NCBI RefSeq assembly: GCF_001529295.1
Contig: NZ_LLWK01000036.1
Location: 1 to 64,000 of the forward strand
Length of the DNA: 64,000 nucleotides
Source of the DNA: Flavobacterium sp. TAB 87
GTDB lineage: Bacteria; Bacteroidota; Bacteroidia; Flavobacteriales; Flavobacteriaceae
Direction of reading: 5' to 3'
Part shown: positions 1 through 10,000 of the stretch, piece by piece
Layout of the letters: the number at the start of each line of letters is the position of its first letter
Numbering within the stretch: position 1 is the first letter of the stretch
Program-made: the position numbers and the translations under genes
Notes under the pieces: model-generated
Databases searched by the model: none
What the model saw: only the letters and a program-made list of their open reading frames with translations
Told to the model about the DNA's origin: nothing

Positions 1-256
1 GGGAACAATAAGTGAGCCCACGCCTTAAGACGTGAGCATCGTACTTATCTTCTCGTTCCTATAAAATTACCAGTTTTCTGATACGAGATTCTAAGCGAAT
101 GCTTCACTTTCAAATTGAAGAATCGCAAAATGTTATTATCTATCAAGTTGTCAACTGTTTAAAATGACAAATTAACAATACAAATATAACAAATAAATCT
201 AATTTGTTATAAGTTCTTATAACTTTTTATAAAATTAATTTCATTCATTTTGTACG
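1..256. other. Non-coding left edge with a hairpin upstream of the XRE gene
   Basis: I see no reading frame of convincing length here. The one clear structure is a perfect 7-bp inverted repeat, GTTATAA at 206-212 and TTATAAC at 217-223 around a 4-nt spacer, about 35 bp before the XRE start codon. Small XRE controllers often bind such symmetric sites, so it may be an operator; that is inference. The first 120 bases resemble no family I recognise and could be the tail of something outside the window. Confidence 0.4.
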
Positions 257-499
257 ATGGGCAAAGAAAAAGATAAAAGATTAATCCAATTTGGAAAACA
301 CCTTCGCGGTGTTCGAAAGGGATTAGGGCTTAGTCAAGACTTTGTTGCAACGCATAGCAATTTGACTAAAAGTAACATTAGTGAAATTGAAAACGGTAAT
401 AGAAACTTAGCTTTTACCACCTTTTTAGAATTAGCCAAAGGTCTAGGAGTGGATCCAAAAAGATTATTAGATTATTCTATAGATTTAAATAAAAACTAG
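257..499 (+). CDS. Small XRE-family helix-turn-helix regulator
   Basis: An 80-residue protein that is almost entirely one Cro/CI-type helix-turn-helix domain (about residues 10-72). The pattern is standard: LRGVRKGLGLSQDFVA for the first two helices, then KSNISEIENGNRN for the recognition helix, ending in LLDYSIDLNKN. Single-domain XRE proteins of this size occur as controller proteins beside restriction-modification genes, where they set expression of the enzyme. It lies about 570 bp upstream of, and co-directional with, the type I operon that starts at 1069. A hairpin at 206-223 is a possible operator. The family call is firm; control of the operon is inferred from position only. Confidence 0.85.
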   Translation: MGKEKDKRLIQFGKHLRGVRKGLGLSQDFVATHSNLTKSNISEIENGNRNLAFTTFLELAKGLGVDPKRLLDYSIDLNKN

Positions 500-1031
500 A
501 AATATAATTTTTATATACGAATTCTAATGTTGTCAAATTTGCAACTTATAATAATTTAAAATCTAATTAGAAAAAAACTAAAATTATTTCGTGCAAAATT
601 TCGAAATTTGGTTATGAAAATCAAACCTAATACAACTAATATTGGCTGAAACAAAACCTAATTTTTGGTTATTTTTTGACGCTATAAGATCCAAGCAGTA
701 ATCAAATATTTCATTGAAGACTGTTAGCAATGTTAGAAAACCATCCTACGCGTTACGAGCAATTTATTAAATTAGGTAATTTATAGATTATTACTATAGA
801 TATTTCTGCAACTAAAATTGAGGAGTGATACGGAAAATGAGTTCGGTCGTGGTTGAGACAAATGTTTAATTTACTTCCATTTGGAATTGATTGAAAAGAT
901 AAAAAAGTATATAGTGACACGGTTTTCAAATTGAAATGAGTGGAAATAGCTAAAGATTAATTATGTTTATCATGGCAATTTTAGACAACAAATAACAGAG
1001 TGCAAATTGTATCAATTTGTATTGGTTTTCG
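500..1031. other. Gene-poor gap, possibly holding decayed coding sequence
   Basis: No intact gene is visible. A plus-strand frame from the ATG at 730 reads protein-like text (for example HPTRYEQFIKLGNL, later WLRQMFNLLPFGID) but is broken by several in-frame stops and continues with such stops to about 1000. It looks more like an eroded gene than a random frame, but I could not assign a family. The right end merges into the promoter of the hsdM operon. Confidence 0.35.
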
Positions 1032-1039
1032 TATGTTTG
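1007..1039 (+). promoter_or_regulatory. Bacteroidetes-type promoter of the defence operon
   Basis: TATGTTTG at 1032-1039 is an exact match to the Bacteroidetes -7 consensus TAnnTTTG. A TTG at 1007-1009 lies 22 nt upstream as a possible -33 box. Transcription would start near 1045, leaving a leader of about 24 nt before the hsdM ATG at 1069. Confidence 0.55.
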
Positions 1040-1068
1040 TGTGATACTTGAATGTTCATAAACATAAA

Positions 1069-2550
1069 ATGACGACCACTAAAATAACCCTCTCACAACT
1101 AGAGCAATACCTCTCACGAGCCGCTTGGATACTTAAAGGCCCTGTTGATGCCTCTGATTTTAAAATTTATATTTTTCCTTTATTATTTTTCAAAAGACTT
1201 TCGGATGTTTTTGATGAAGAATATCAACAAGCATTTGAAGAATCAGAAGGAGATACAGAATATGCCCTTTTACCCGAATTTCACAGATTTAATATTCCTG
1301 AAGGATGTCATTGGAACGATGTTCGGGAAACTACTACCAATGTAGGTATAGCAATTGAAAAAGCTTTACGCGGAATTGAACAAGCCAATCAAGAGCATCT
1401 ATATGGGATTTTTGGTGATGCTCAGTGGAGCAATAAAAACAAACTTTCTGATAGGTTACTAACGGATCTGATTGAGCATTTCTCGCAATATTCTTTATCC
1501 AACTCAATGGTAGATCCTGATATTTTAGGACAAGCCTATGAATACTTAATTAAGCACTTTGCGGATTTAACCAATAAAAAAGCGGGTGAATTTTATACGC
1601 CTCGTTCCGTAGTTCATTTATTAGGATTGATACTCGATCCTCACGAGGGAGAAAGTATTTATGATCCCGCTTGCGGTACAGGTGGAATGCTCTTGGAGTG
1701 TGTGGACAATTTGAAACACAACAAAGAAGATTATAGAACCTTGAAACTATTTGGACAAGAAAAAAACCTTACGTCGAGCTCTATTGCTCGTATGAATATG
1801 TTCTTGCACGGTATCGAAGATTTTCAAATCTCTCGTGGAGACACCTTGCGCAATCCTGCTTTTTTTGAAGCTGATGGATTGAAAACTTTTGACTGTGTCA
1901 TTGCAAATCCTCCTTTTTCATTAAAGGATTGGGGTGCTGATTTATGGATAAATGATCCCTATGGTCGAAATATTGCAGGAGTGCCACCACAAGGAAACGG
2001 CGACATGGCTTGGGTGCAACACATGATCAAGTCTATGAATGCCACTGGACGAATGACAGTGGTTTTGCCACATGGTGCTTTGTTTCGCAAAGGTGCCGAA
2101 GGTAGAATTAGAGAAGAACTGTTAAAGCAAGATTTACTAGAAGCCGTTATTGGTATTGGTCCCAATATATTTTACGGAACGCAATTGGCCGCTTGTGTCA
2201 TGGTCTTTAAACAACAAAAGGAAGTACAAAAAAAGAATAAAGTAGTTTTTATTGATGCAGCCAACCAAGTTCGTGTGGGTAGAGCTCAAAATTACTTGGA
2301 GCCAGAACATGTAAACCAAATTTTTGATTGGTATAATGATTATGAAGATGTCGAAAACCATGTAAAAGTGGTCGCTACAAAAGACATCAAAGAGAATGAT
2401 TTCAACCTGAATATCCCTTTGTACGTGGAGAAAATCATTGAAGACAATCTTCCTTCAGTTGAAGAAGCATTGGTTGATTTGAAAGCAGCTTGGGAAGATA
2501 GTTTAATTGCAGAAGAAAAATTTAAAACGATTTTAAAAACATTTATATAA
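1069..2550 (+). CDS. hsdM: Type I restriction-modification DNA methyltransferase subunit (HsdM), intact copy
   Basis: A 493-residue N6-adenine methyltransferase, the modification subunit of a type I system, working as a complex with HsdS (and HsdR for cleavage). The N-terminal HsdM helical domain covers about residues 1-150 (QLEQYLSRAAWILKG, FPLLFFKRLSDVFDEEY). The methylase domain follows with the AdoMet motif DPACGTGG near residue 200 and the catalytic NPPF near 280. I chose the ATG at 1069; an upstream in-frame TTG at 1048 would add seven residues but lies almost on the predicted transcription start. The stop overlaps the next start by one base (TAATG), indicating translational coupling. 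A second, broken hsdM of the same family starts at 4388. Confidence 0.95.
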   Translation: MTTTKITLSQLEQYLSRAAWILKGPVDASDFKIYIFPLLFFKRLSDVFDEEYQQAFEESEGDTEYALLPEFHRFNIPEGCHWNDVRETTTNVGIAIEKALRGIEQANQEHLYGIFGDAQWSNKNKLSDRLLTDLIEHFSQYSLSNSMVDPDILGQAYEYLIKHFADLTNKKAGEFYTPRSVVHLLGLILDPHEGESIYDPACGTGGMLLECVDNLKHNKEDYRTLKLFGQEKNLTSSSIARMNMFLHGIEDFQISRGDTLRNPAFFEADGLKTFDCVIANPPFSLKDWGADLWINDPYGRNIAGVPPQGNGDMAWVQHMIKSMNATGRMTVVLPHGALFRKGAEGRIREELLKQDLLEAVIGIGPNIFYGTQLAACVMVFKQQKEVQKKNKVVFIDAANQVRVGRAQNYLEPEHVNQIFDWYNDYEDVENHVKVVATKDIKENDFNLNIPLYVEKIIEDNLPSVEEALVDLKAAWEDSLIAEEKFKTILKTFI

Positions 2551-4385
2551 TGGCATACGAGAAACCAATTAAGATTAGAGAAGCAATTGAAGCTATACAA
2601 GAACAAGAATTTATTCTTCCATCAATTCAAAGAGAATTTGTCTGGACTCCAAATCAAATAGAATTACTTTTTGACTCTATAATGAGAGATTATCCAATAA
2701 GTACTTTCCTTTTCTGGAAAGTTAAAGCGGAAAATTTAAGTAAGTTCAAATTCTACCGTTTTCTTTCAAACTATCATGAAAGAGATAGAACGCATAATGA
2801 ACAAGCTGAATTAAGTGGTTCTAAAGATAGAATGGCTATTCTAGATGGCCAACAGAGACTTACTTCTTTGTATATTGGATTAAAAGGTAGTGATGCTAGA
2901 AAATTACCGAGATACGGTTGGAAAAATGATGATGCATTTCCTGCTAAAAAACTATATATAAATTTGCTTAAAAATTCTGAAGACAGTGATAAGGAATTTG
3001 ATTTTCGTTTTTTGAGTGACCATGAAATAGAACTATTTAAAGTTAAGTATCCAAATGATTTTCATTGGTTTAAAGCAGGTGACATTTTAGACTTTACAAA
3101 TATGATGGATATCATGAGCTATCTTATGAATAATGGGTTAACAGATACATCAAGGAGAACATCAGAGCAAACTATTTATGCCTCAACAACCCTTACAAAG
3201 TTGTATCAAGTTGTAAATGAGCAAGAATCTATTAATTTCTATCTCGAAAAAAGTGAGCAATTAGATAAAGTACTTCATATTTTTATTCGAATTAATAGTG
3301 GTGGAACTAAATTAAGTTACTCAGATTTGTTATTATCGATAGCTACTGCTCAATGGAAGAAAAAAGATGCTAGAGTAATAATTCATTCTTTTGTAGACAA
3401 AATAAATGCAGTTGGTAATAAATTTAATTTCAATAAAGATCTTGTCCTTAAATCTTGCTTAGTTTTGACAGATTTGAAAGACATTCGTTTTCGTGTAGAT
3501 AATTTCAGTACAGAAAACATGGCGAAAATTGAAAATGAATGGGATAATATTTCAAAATCATTATTAATTTCAGTAAAATTAATAAATCATTTTGGTTTTT
3601 CAGGTCAGACTTTAACTGCTACTAATGCAATTGTTCCCATCGCTTATTTTTTAAATAAAAATAACATAGGAGAAGAAATATTACATCATGCAAGCCAAGG
3701 CAAAAATAGGGCTCTAATCAAAGAATGGCTTATTAGAGCGTTGTTAAAGAAAATTTTTGGAGGTTCTCCTGATAATTTATATCCTACATACAGAACTATT
3801 ATTTCTGAGAATATAGGCACATTTCCACTACAGATCTTAATTGATAAGTATAAGGGAACTAATAAGTCTTTAGAATTTCAAGAATCGAACATAGAACACC
3901 TTCTGACTACACAATATGGATCATCTTTTGCATTTATGGTTTTAGGATTATTATATCCTTTAAATCACGACTATACTTTTCACCAAGATCATATTCATCC
4001 GAAGTCTTTCTTCAATAATAAAGGTTTAGAAAAGATGGGCATCGTGCTGAAAGAGGATAGAGAGGAATTTATAAATAATTTTAATTCTTTGCCAAATCTT
4101 CAATTGATTGAAGCTATTGTTAACATACAAAAAAGTGCCAAACCATTAAATGAGTGGTTAAAACAAACCCATCCATCTGACGAAAAACAAAATAGCTATA
4201 AATTATTACACTTCTTCCCTGAAGATGAGAATTTAGAATTAGTGAACTTTATGAACTTTTTTAATAAAAGAAAAGAACTTCTTAAAGAAAAATTGATGAC
4301 TATTTTGAACGTCCCAAAAATGGTCATTTCGAAAGGTACAGATGTTGATGCAGAAATTGATGTTTTAGAATTGCTAGAAGAATAA
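2550..4385 (+). CDS. DUF262 / HNH (DUF1524-like) nuclease, GmrSD-type
   Basis: A 611-residue protein with the two-part layout of GmrSD-like enzymes. The N-terminal DUF262 domain has LPSIQREFVWTPNQIELLFDSI (in part) and the signature ILDGQQRLTSLYIGL near residue 105, a ParB/sulfiredoxin-like NTP-binding motif. The C-terminal part has a DUF1524-type HNH nuclease core, HQDHIHPKSFF near residue 480, followed by LPNLQLIE and the late Asn of the fold. Relatives include type IV restriction enzymes against modified phage DNA and nucleases of other defence systems. It is translationally coupled to hsdM and sits between the two hsdM copies. All recognisable catalytic residues are present. Its target is unknown; a role alongside the type I enzyme is inferred from the operon. 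Confidence 0.88.
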   Translation: MAYEKPIKIREAIEAIQEQEFILPSIQREFVWTPNQIELLFDSIMRDYPISTFLFWKVKAENLSKFKFYRFLSNYHERDRTHNEQAELSGSKDRMAILDGQQRLTSLYIGLKGSDARKLPRYGWKNDDAFPAKKLYINLLKNSEDSDKEFDFRFLSDHEIELFKVKYPNDFHWFKAGDILDFTNMMDIMSYLMNNGLTDTSRRTSEQTIYASTTLTKLYQVVNEQESINFYLEKSEQLDKVLHIFIRINSGGTKLSYSDLLLSIATAQWKKKDARVIIHSFVDKINAVGNKFNFNKDLVLKSCLVLTDLKDIRFRVDNFSTENMAKIENEWDNISKSLLISVKLINHFGFSGQTLTATNAIVPIAYFLNKNNIGEEILHHASQGKNRALIKEWLIRALLKKIFGGSPDNLYPTYRTIISENIGTFPLQILIDKYKGTNKSLEFQESNIEHLLTTQYGSSFAFMVLGLLYPLNHDYTFHQDHIHPKSFFNNKGLEKMGIVLKEDREEFINNFNSLPNLQLIEAIVNIQKSAKPLNEWLKQTHPSDEKQNSYKLLHFFPEDENLELVNFMNFFNKRKELLKEKLMTILNVPKMVISKGTDVDAEIDVLELLEE

Positions 4386-4387
4386 CC

Positions 4388-5848
4388 ATGACCCAACAAC
4401 AACTAGAAAAATACCTCTGGGGTGCGGCAACCGCATTGCGTGGTACCATAGACGCTGGAGATTACAAACAATATATATTTCCGCTGCTTTTTTTCAAGCG
4501 CATTTGTGATGTGTATGACGAAGAGTTCGAAAAAGCATTACAAGAAAGTAATGGCGATTTAGAATACGCCTCTTTTGCCGAACACCATCATTTCTTGGTG
4601 CCCGAAAAAGCACATTGGAAAACCGTTCGTGAAACTACCGTTAATGTAGGAGTAGCAATTCAAGAAGCGATGCGCGAAATTGAAAAAGCCAATCCCGAAA
4701 CTTTGTTTGGGATTTTTGGCGATGCCAGTTGGACCAACAAAGACCGACTTTCAGACGCTACTTTGGTGAACTTGGTGGAGCATTTTTCGCAACACACACT
4801 CAACCTAAAGAACGTTCCTGATGATCAATTAGGAAATGCTTACGAATACCTGATTAAAGAGTTTGCAGACGATAGCGGCCACACCGCAGCCGAGTTTTAC
4901 ACCAACAGGACCGTTGTAAAACTAATGACCATGATTATGGACCCGCAACCAGGCGAGAGCGTCTACGATCCTACTTGTGGCTCTGGTGGTTTGTTATTGA
5001 ATTGCGCTTTACACCTCAAAGAAGAAGGTAAAGAATACCGAACGCTTAAATTGTACGGACAAGAAATAAACCTCATTACCTCGGCTATTGCACGTATGAA
5101 CATGTTTATGCACGGAATCGAGGAATTTGATATTGTACGTGGCGATACCTTGGCGCAACCAGGACTGTTAGAAAACGACGAATTAAAAAAGTTCAATGTC
5201 ATTTTAGCCAATCCTCCGTATTCTATAAAATCATGGGACAGAAAAAGTTTTGAAACCGATCCTTACGGCCGTAACCTTTGGGGAACACCACCGCAAGGGT
5301 GTGCCGATTATGCTTTTCAGCAACACATACAAAAGAGTTTGCATTTAAAAAACGGTCGTTCTATTTCGCTATGGCCTCACGGAATTTTGTTTCGAGATTC
5401 TGAAGCATAAATGCGCCGTAGTATGATTGAGCAAGATTTTGTCGAATGTGTGATTGGTTTAGGACCTAATTTGTTTTACAATTCTCCGATGGAAGCTTGT
5501 TTGTTGATTACCAATAACAATAAACCGAAACATAAAAAAGGTAAAATTCTCTTTATCAATGCGGTTGACAAAGTAAAACAAGAGAAAACAATGTCGTTTT
5601 TAGAACCAAATCATATTGATTCTATTTTTGAAGCCTATAAATCATTTACTGATATTGAAGCCTTTACTGTTGTAAAAAAGTGTTCAGATATAATTGCTAA
5701 TAAAGGCAATATGTCTATTAGCTTATATGTTCGAACCAATGAATTGAGTTCTCAAAAAACAGAACTTTTTGAAGATGTTTATAAAAATTGGGAAGACACT
5801 TCATTAGACTTAAAAAATGCTATGAATGAACTTTTTCAAACTCTTTAA
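4388..5848 (+). pseudogene. hsdM: Second type I HsdM, split by an in-frame ochre codon
   Basis: Two same-frame pieces, 4388-5410 and 5411-5848, together make a normal HsdM of about 485 residues. The first holds the helical domain (QLEKYLWGAATALRG), the AdoMet motif DPTCGSGG near residue 195 and the catalytic NPPYS near 277. The second starts MRRSMIEQDFVECVIG, the usual continuation of the methylase domain. The break is a single TAA at 5408-5410, at a position where the intact copy has Glu in a similar context, so GAA to TAA is the likely change. An ATG follows the stop at once (TAAATG), so reinitiation could yield a two-piece enzyme. It precedes hsdS by 5 bp, suggesting it was the original partner. 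Called pseudogene, with a working split protein as the alternative. Confidence 0.85.
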
Positions 5849-5853
5849 AAATA

Positions 5854-7026
5854 ATGAATAAAGATTTAAAAATAGATAAAACAAACTGGAAGTCAGTAAA
5901 ATTTGGTGATGTTGTTTTTGAACCAAAGGAAAGTATGAAAGATGCTGTTGCCGAAAATGTTCAGCATGTAGTAGGTTTGGAACATATCGATGCTGGAGAT
6001 ATTCATTTAAGAAAATCGGCTAGCATTGCAGAAAGTACCACATTTACAAAAAAGTTTAGCAAAGGTGATGTCCTTTTTGGACGAAGAAGAGCTTATTTGA
6101 AAAAAGCTGCTCAAGCAGAGTTTGATGGAATTTGTTCTGGTGATATTACAGTCTTTAGAGCCAAAGCCAATCTGCTTCCTGAATTACTTCCTTTTGTGGT
6201 CAACAACGATAAGTTTTTTGATTATGCAATAAAGCACTCAGCTGGTGGGCTTTCACCAAGAGTGAAATTTGTTGATTTGGCCAATTACGAATTTCTTCTG
6301 CCTCCCAAAGACCAACAAGCAAAACTAGCCGAATTACTTTGGGCTATGGATGAAGTGATTGAGAAGGAGAAAGTGGTTTTAGAGAGTTTAAAAGTATCTT
6401 ACCAATTAGAAATTGAACATTCAGTACCCAGAAACACAAGTGAAAAATGGGTTTTAGGAAATGTAATTAAAACTAGAAAAGGTGTTACATATAAAAGTGA
6501 TGATTATTCGAATGAAATAAATGGAATTCCTTTATTAAATCTTAAATCTATCGAAAGAGGTGGAGGATTTAATAGAGAAGGTATAAAATATTATGAAGGA
6601 CCATATAAAGAAGAACATTTTGCTAAAAATGATGATCTAATTATTGCTTGTACTGATATAACTAGAGAAGGAAGAGTAGTTGGTTATCCACTACATCCAT
6701 CTATTTATCAGGATAAGAGAATGCTATTCACAATGGATTTAGTAGCAATAGAAATATCTGAAACAAGTCTTTCACGTGACTATTTATATTATGTACTTAA
6801 AGCTAATTGGGTTCATTGGATACTATTTGCATATTCTCCTGGAACAACGGTATTGCATTTAGACTTAAACGGAATGAAAAAAATAAAATTTCCAAAATAC
6901 AGTATTGTAATCCAAAATAATATAGTACTGAAATTGAGAAAATTTGAAGAATCTATTTCAAATATTGAATCAAAAATCCAAGCTGCACAATCTGTCCAAA
7001 AAAGTTTAATAAATCAAGTGTTTTAG
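5854..7026 (+). CDS. hsdS: Type I restriction-modification specificity subunit (HsdS)
   Basis: A 390-residue DNA-recognition subunit with the two target-recognition domains expected. The first covers about residues 10-145, including the loop FGRRRAYLKKAAQAEFDG. The central conserved spacer is LLPPKDQQAKLAELLWAMDEVIEKEKVVLESL (seen in parts, about residues 148-185). The second recognition domain is about 195-350, and the C-terminal conserved helix ends in QAAQSVQKSLINQVF. It follows the broken hsdM by 5 bp and is separated from the next gene by 2 bp. Recognition sequence cannot be predicted. A partial extra hsdS piece lies after hsdR at 15170-15481. Confidence 0.93.
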   Translation: MNKDLKIDKTNWKSVKFGDVVFEPKESMKDAVAENVQHVVGLEHIDAGDIHLRKSASIAESTTFTKKFSKGDVLFGRRRAYLKKAAQAEFDGICSGDITVFRAKANLLPELLPFVVNNDKFFDYAIKHSAGGLSPRVKFVDLANYEFLLPPKDQQAKLAELLWAMDEVIEKEKVVLESLKVSYQLEIEHSVPRNTSEKWVLGNVIKTRKGVTYKSDDYSNEINGIPLLNLKSIERGGGFNREGIKYYEGPYKEEHFAKNDDLIIACTDITREGRVVGYPLHPSIYQDKRMLFTMDLVAIEISETSLSRDYLYYVLKANWVHWILFAYSPGTTVLHLDLNGMKKIKFPKYSIVIQNNIVLKLRKFEESISNIESKIQAAQSVQKSLINQVF

Positions 7027-7028
7027 TT

Positions 7029-10000
7029 ATGGCATATCAAAACGTAGTAAACAGTAGTATTTCTAAGAATAATGTAAAACTTTCGGCTGATAAAATTATT
7101 GAGAAATTAGACGAATTAAGAGAGGAAGGAAAAAAATCTAAAAGACGTTGGATTTGGGAATTAATGCAAAATGCAAAAGACGTTCCTAATATTTTTGGAC
7201 AAGTTTCAGTAGAAATAACTTTAAATCAAAATGAGCTGATTTTTGGACACAATGGTAATGCCTTTACTATTGATAATTTAACGGGTTTAGTACAACAAGT
7301 AAGCTCAAAACACTCAGCAAACCAAAACACAAAAGTTACAGGTAAATTTGGAACAGGTTTTATAGCAACCCATTTATTATCAGATGTTATTACGATTGAT
7401 GGGGTTTTACAAGAATCTGAAGAAGTAGCAATGAAGTTTGCTTTTGAATTAGACCGCTCAGGAAAAACTTCTGAAGACCTAATGATTCCTATTGAAAACG
7501 CATTAATAGAATTAAATAATATAGATGAAAGTCCAAAATTCAATTCTTATCCTGATTACGAAGCGTCGAGGACTGAAAATGATTACTTCAATAAATTTAA
7601 ATATGCTTTAAATGAGGAATCGTTTAAAACGGCTGAAGTTGGGATTAATGATTTAATTGAATCCTTACCCATTTCACTCGTTTTTTTACAAGATATTAAA
7701 CAAGTTCGCATTCAGAACAATGTTGATAATACACAATACCTCTATAAAATAGAAAAACCGAGAAGTGAAGAGAATGAATACGATGAAGTATGCATTTCTA
7801 TATTAGATGAAAATGACAGTTCCTCGCCTGTTTACAAAAACTTTATAGTCAAGTCTACGGAAGAAATTGAATTGTTAGTAGAAGTTATAGAATTTGAAAG
7901 TTATCAATTAGTTCCTGTAAACAATAACCAACCCTTTTTATATAGAGATTTTCCTCTTATTGGGACAGAAAAATTTTATTTCCCTTTTATTTTAAATGGT
8001 AAAACGTTTAATCCAACTGAAAGAAGAGATAGCTTGTATTTAAACGGGAATTCGGACAAGGTAAATCATAATAAAAAATTACTTGAAGATGCGATTAAGT
8101 ATTCTCTGGAGTTTGTAGATTATTTGGTTTCGAAAAGTGCAAAGAGCTTATTTTCTATTTGTTTGAGTAATTTACCTGATTATAATTTTGATGCAGATGA
8201 TTCGGAGCATAATTCAAAAGAATGGTATATTGAGAATGTTCAATCTAAATACCGACAACAAATAATACATAAAAATATTGTTGGTCACGGTAGCGAAACA
8301 TGCGCATTATCTGCTGTTAGATTTCCAACTACACATGAACATGATTATCCAGAACTTAGAAGTTTAATAACAGATTATTTAGGAACAGCTAAAGTTCCTG
8401 TTATGCAAGAACAAGAAAGTTGGATTCATTTTTTAGGTCCAGAAAACCAAATGCATACTTGGGGTTTAGATTTAAGTTATGGTTTACAAGAACTCGTCAA
8501 TGATATTAATAAATTAGAAAACACAATAGATTTTACATCTTCTGTAAATGTATATACTTGGCTAAACAAGTTATATAAAGCAATCGAAGATTTAGATCAA
8601 ACTGCTTTACATAATTCTTATAAGTTAGTTCCAAATCATAATGGTTTATTTAGAAAATTACCAACACTTTGGGCTGAGAAAATATCAAATGATGATAATG
8701 CGTACTTACCAAATCCGTTTTTAAAATTATTATTGGAGTTAGGAGAAGATTGGTACAAAGATCTTATTCATAGAGAGGTTGATATTCTTAAAGAAGCGCA
8801 CCAGTCCAAGAGTATGAGTGATTTAAATAGTGCTATAAATTCACATTTTTTAAAAGTGGATTTTATAAAAACTAGTAATTCATTAACTCATTTAATAAAC
8901 GTTCATTCAATAGTTGCTCCAAACTCTAAAGAAGATTCATTCCAGCGATTATTGTTAGATAATGCTTCTACATTATTCAAAATAGAAAACACTTTAGTTA
9001 GTAACGAATATACTTCAAAATTTAATTTTGAAATAGTGCATCGGTTATTAATTCAATCAATAAATAATCAATTAGAAAAAATTGCAAGTCTATCTAGCTT
9101 AGCAACTGATTTAGAAAAATCAAAAGATGAAGTTACAATTTGGTTAAGTAATTATTTAAGTTTACTTGATAGTAAAACCAATGACTATTCTAAATTCTTA
9201 AAAGAAGGTAAAATAATACCTAATAGAGAAAGTGATAATGTTTTTTGTAACTATACTGAAATATTAAATTATGGTTATAAAGAACAGCCTTTGAATAGAG
9301 AGTTACTTCAGATTTTATCTAAGTTTAATACCGAAAAAAACTATTTTAAAAGATTAATTGCTGACGGCATAGGAATAAAAGTTTCTGACACATTAAATTT
9401 TGAAAGACTCGGTAATGAAGTCGTGAATGAAGTAGAAAACATAGAATATAATAAAGCATATGAAGAAAACAGAGAGGCTTTATTAGAGTTAATAAATTGG
9501 ACTGAAGTTAGAAAGGATCTAACTAAAAAGTACGCTAGCAAGTTGTTAACACTATCAGGTCGTATTTTTTATATTCTTACCATTGAAAATAGTGAGAATA
9601 GAGAGGATGTAATGAAAATTTTAAGAAACTCCGAGAACATTAGTAAAATTGCAGGAATAATAGATAATACAGCGTTTGTAAATCAAATAGATAATTTGGT
9701 AGATTTATTTCCAAATGGGATTCCTCAAAACGTAATGGCATTTGCAAAAGAAGATGCTAGAAAAAAGAAAGATTTTAGTAATTTACTGGAACTTGGTTCA
9801 AAAGTAGAGCAGCTATTTATCAAAACCTTAGAAGGCTATCAAGTTACAAATGAAATAATTCATGCTGGTGGCGGTGCTTATGACATTCGAATTTATAATC
9901 CTGATACTAAAAAGTCTTTTTATATTGAATTAAAGTCCTGTCGTTATCAAAACACAGATCCAATTAATATTGCTGTTTCTCAGGCCAAAAGAGCGGTAAA

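Noticed and set aside
1..120. Left attachment site of the island at the window start
   Set aside because: I compared it by eye with the tRNA-Tyr 3' end and the 24422-24544 stretch and found no shared core, so the left boundary is not shown in this window.
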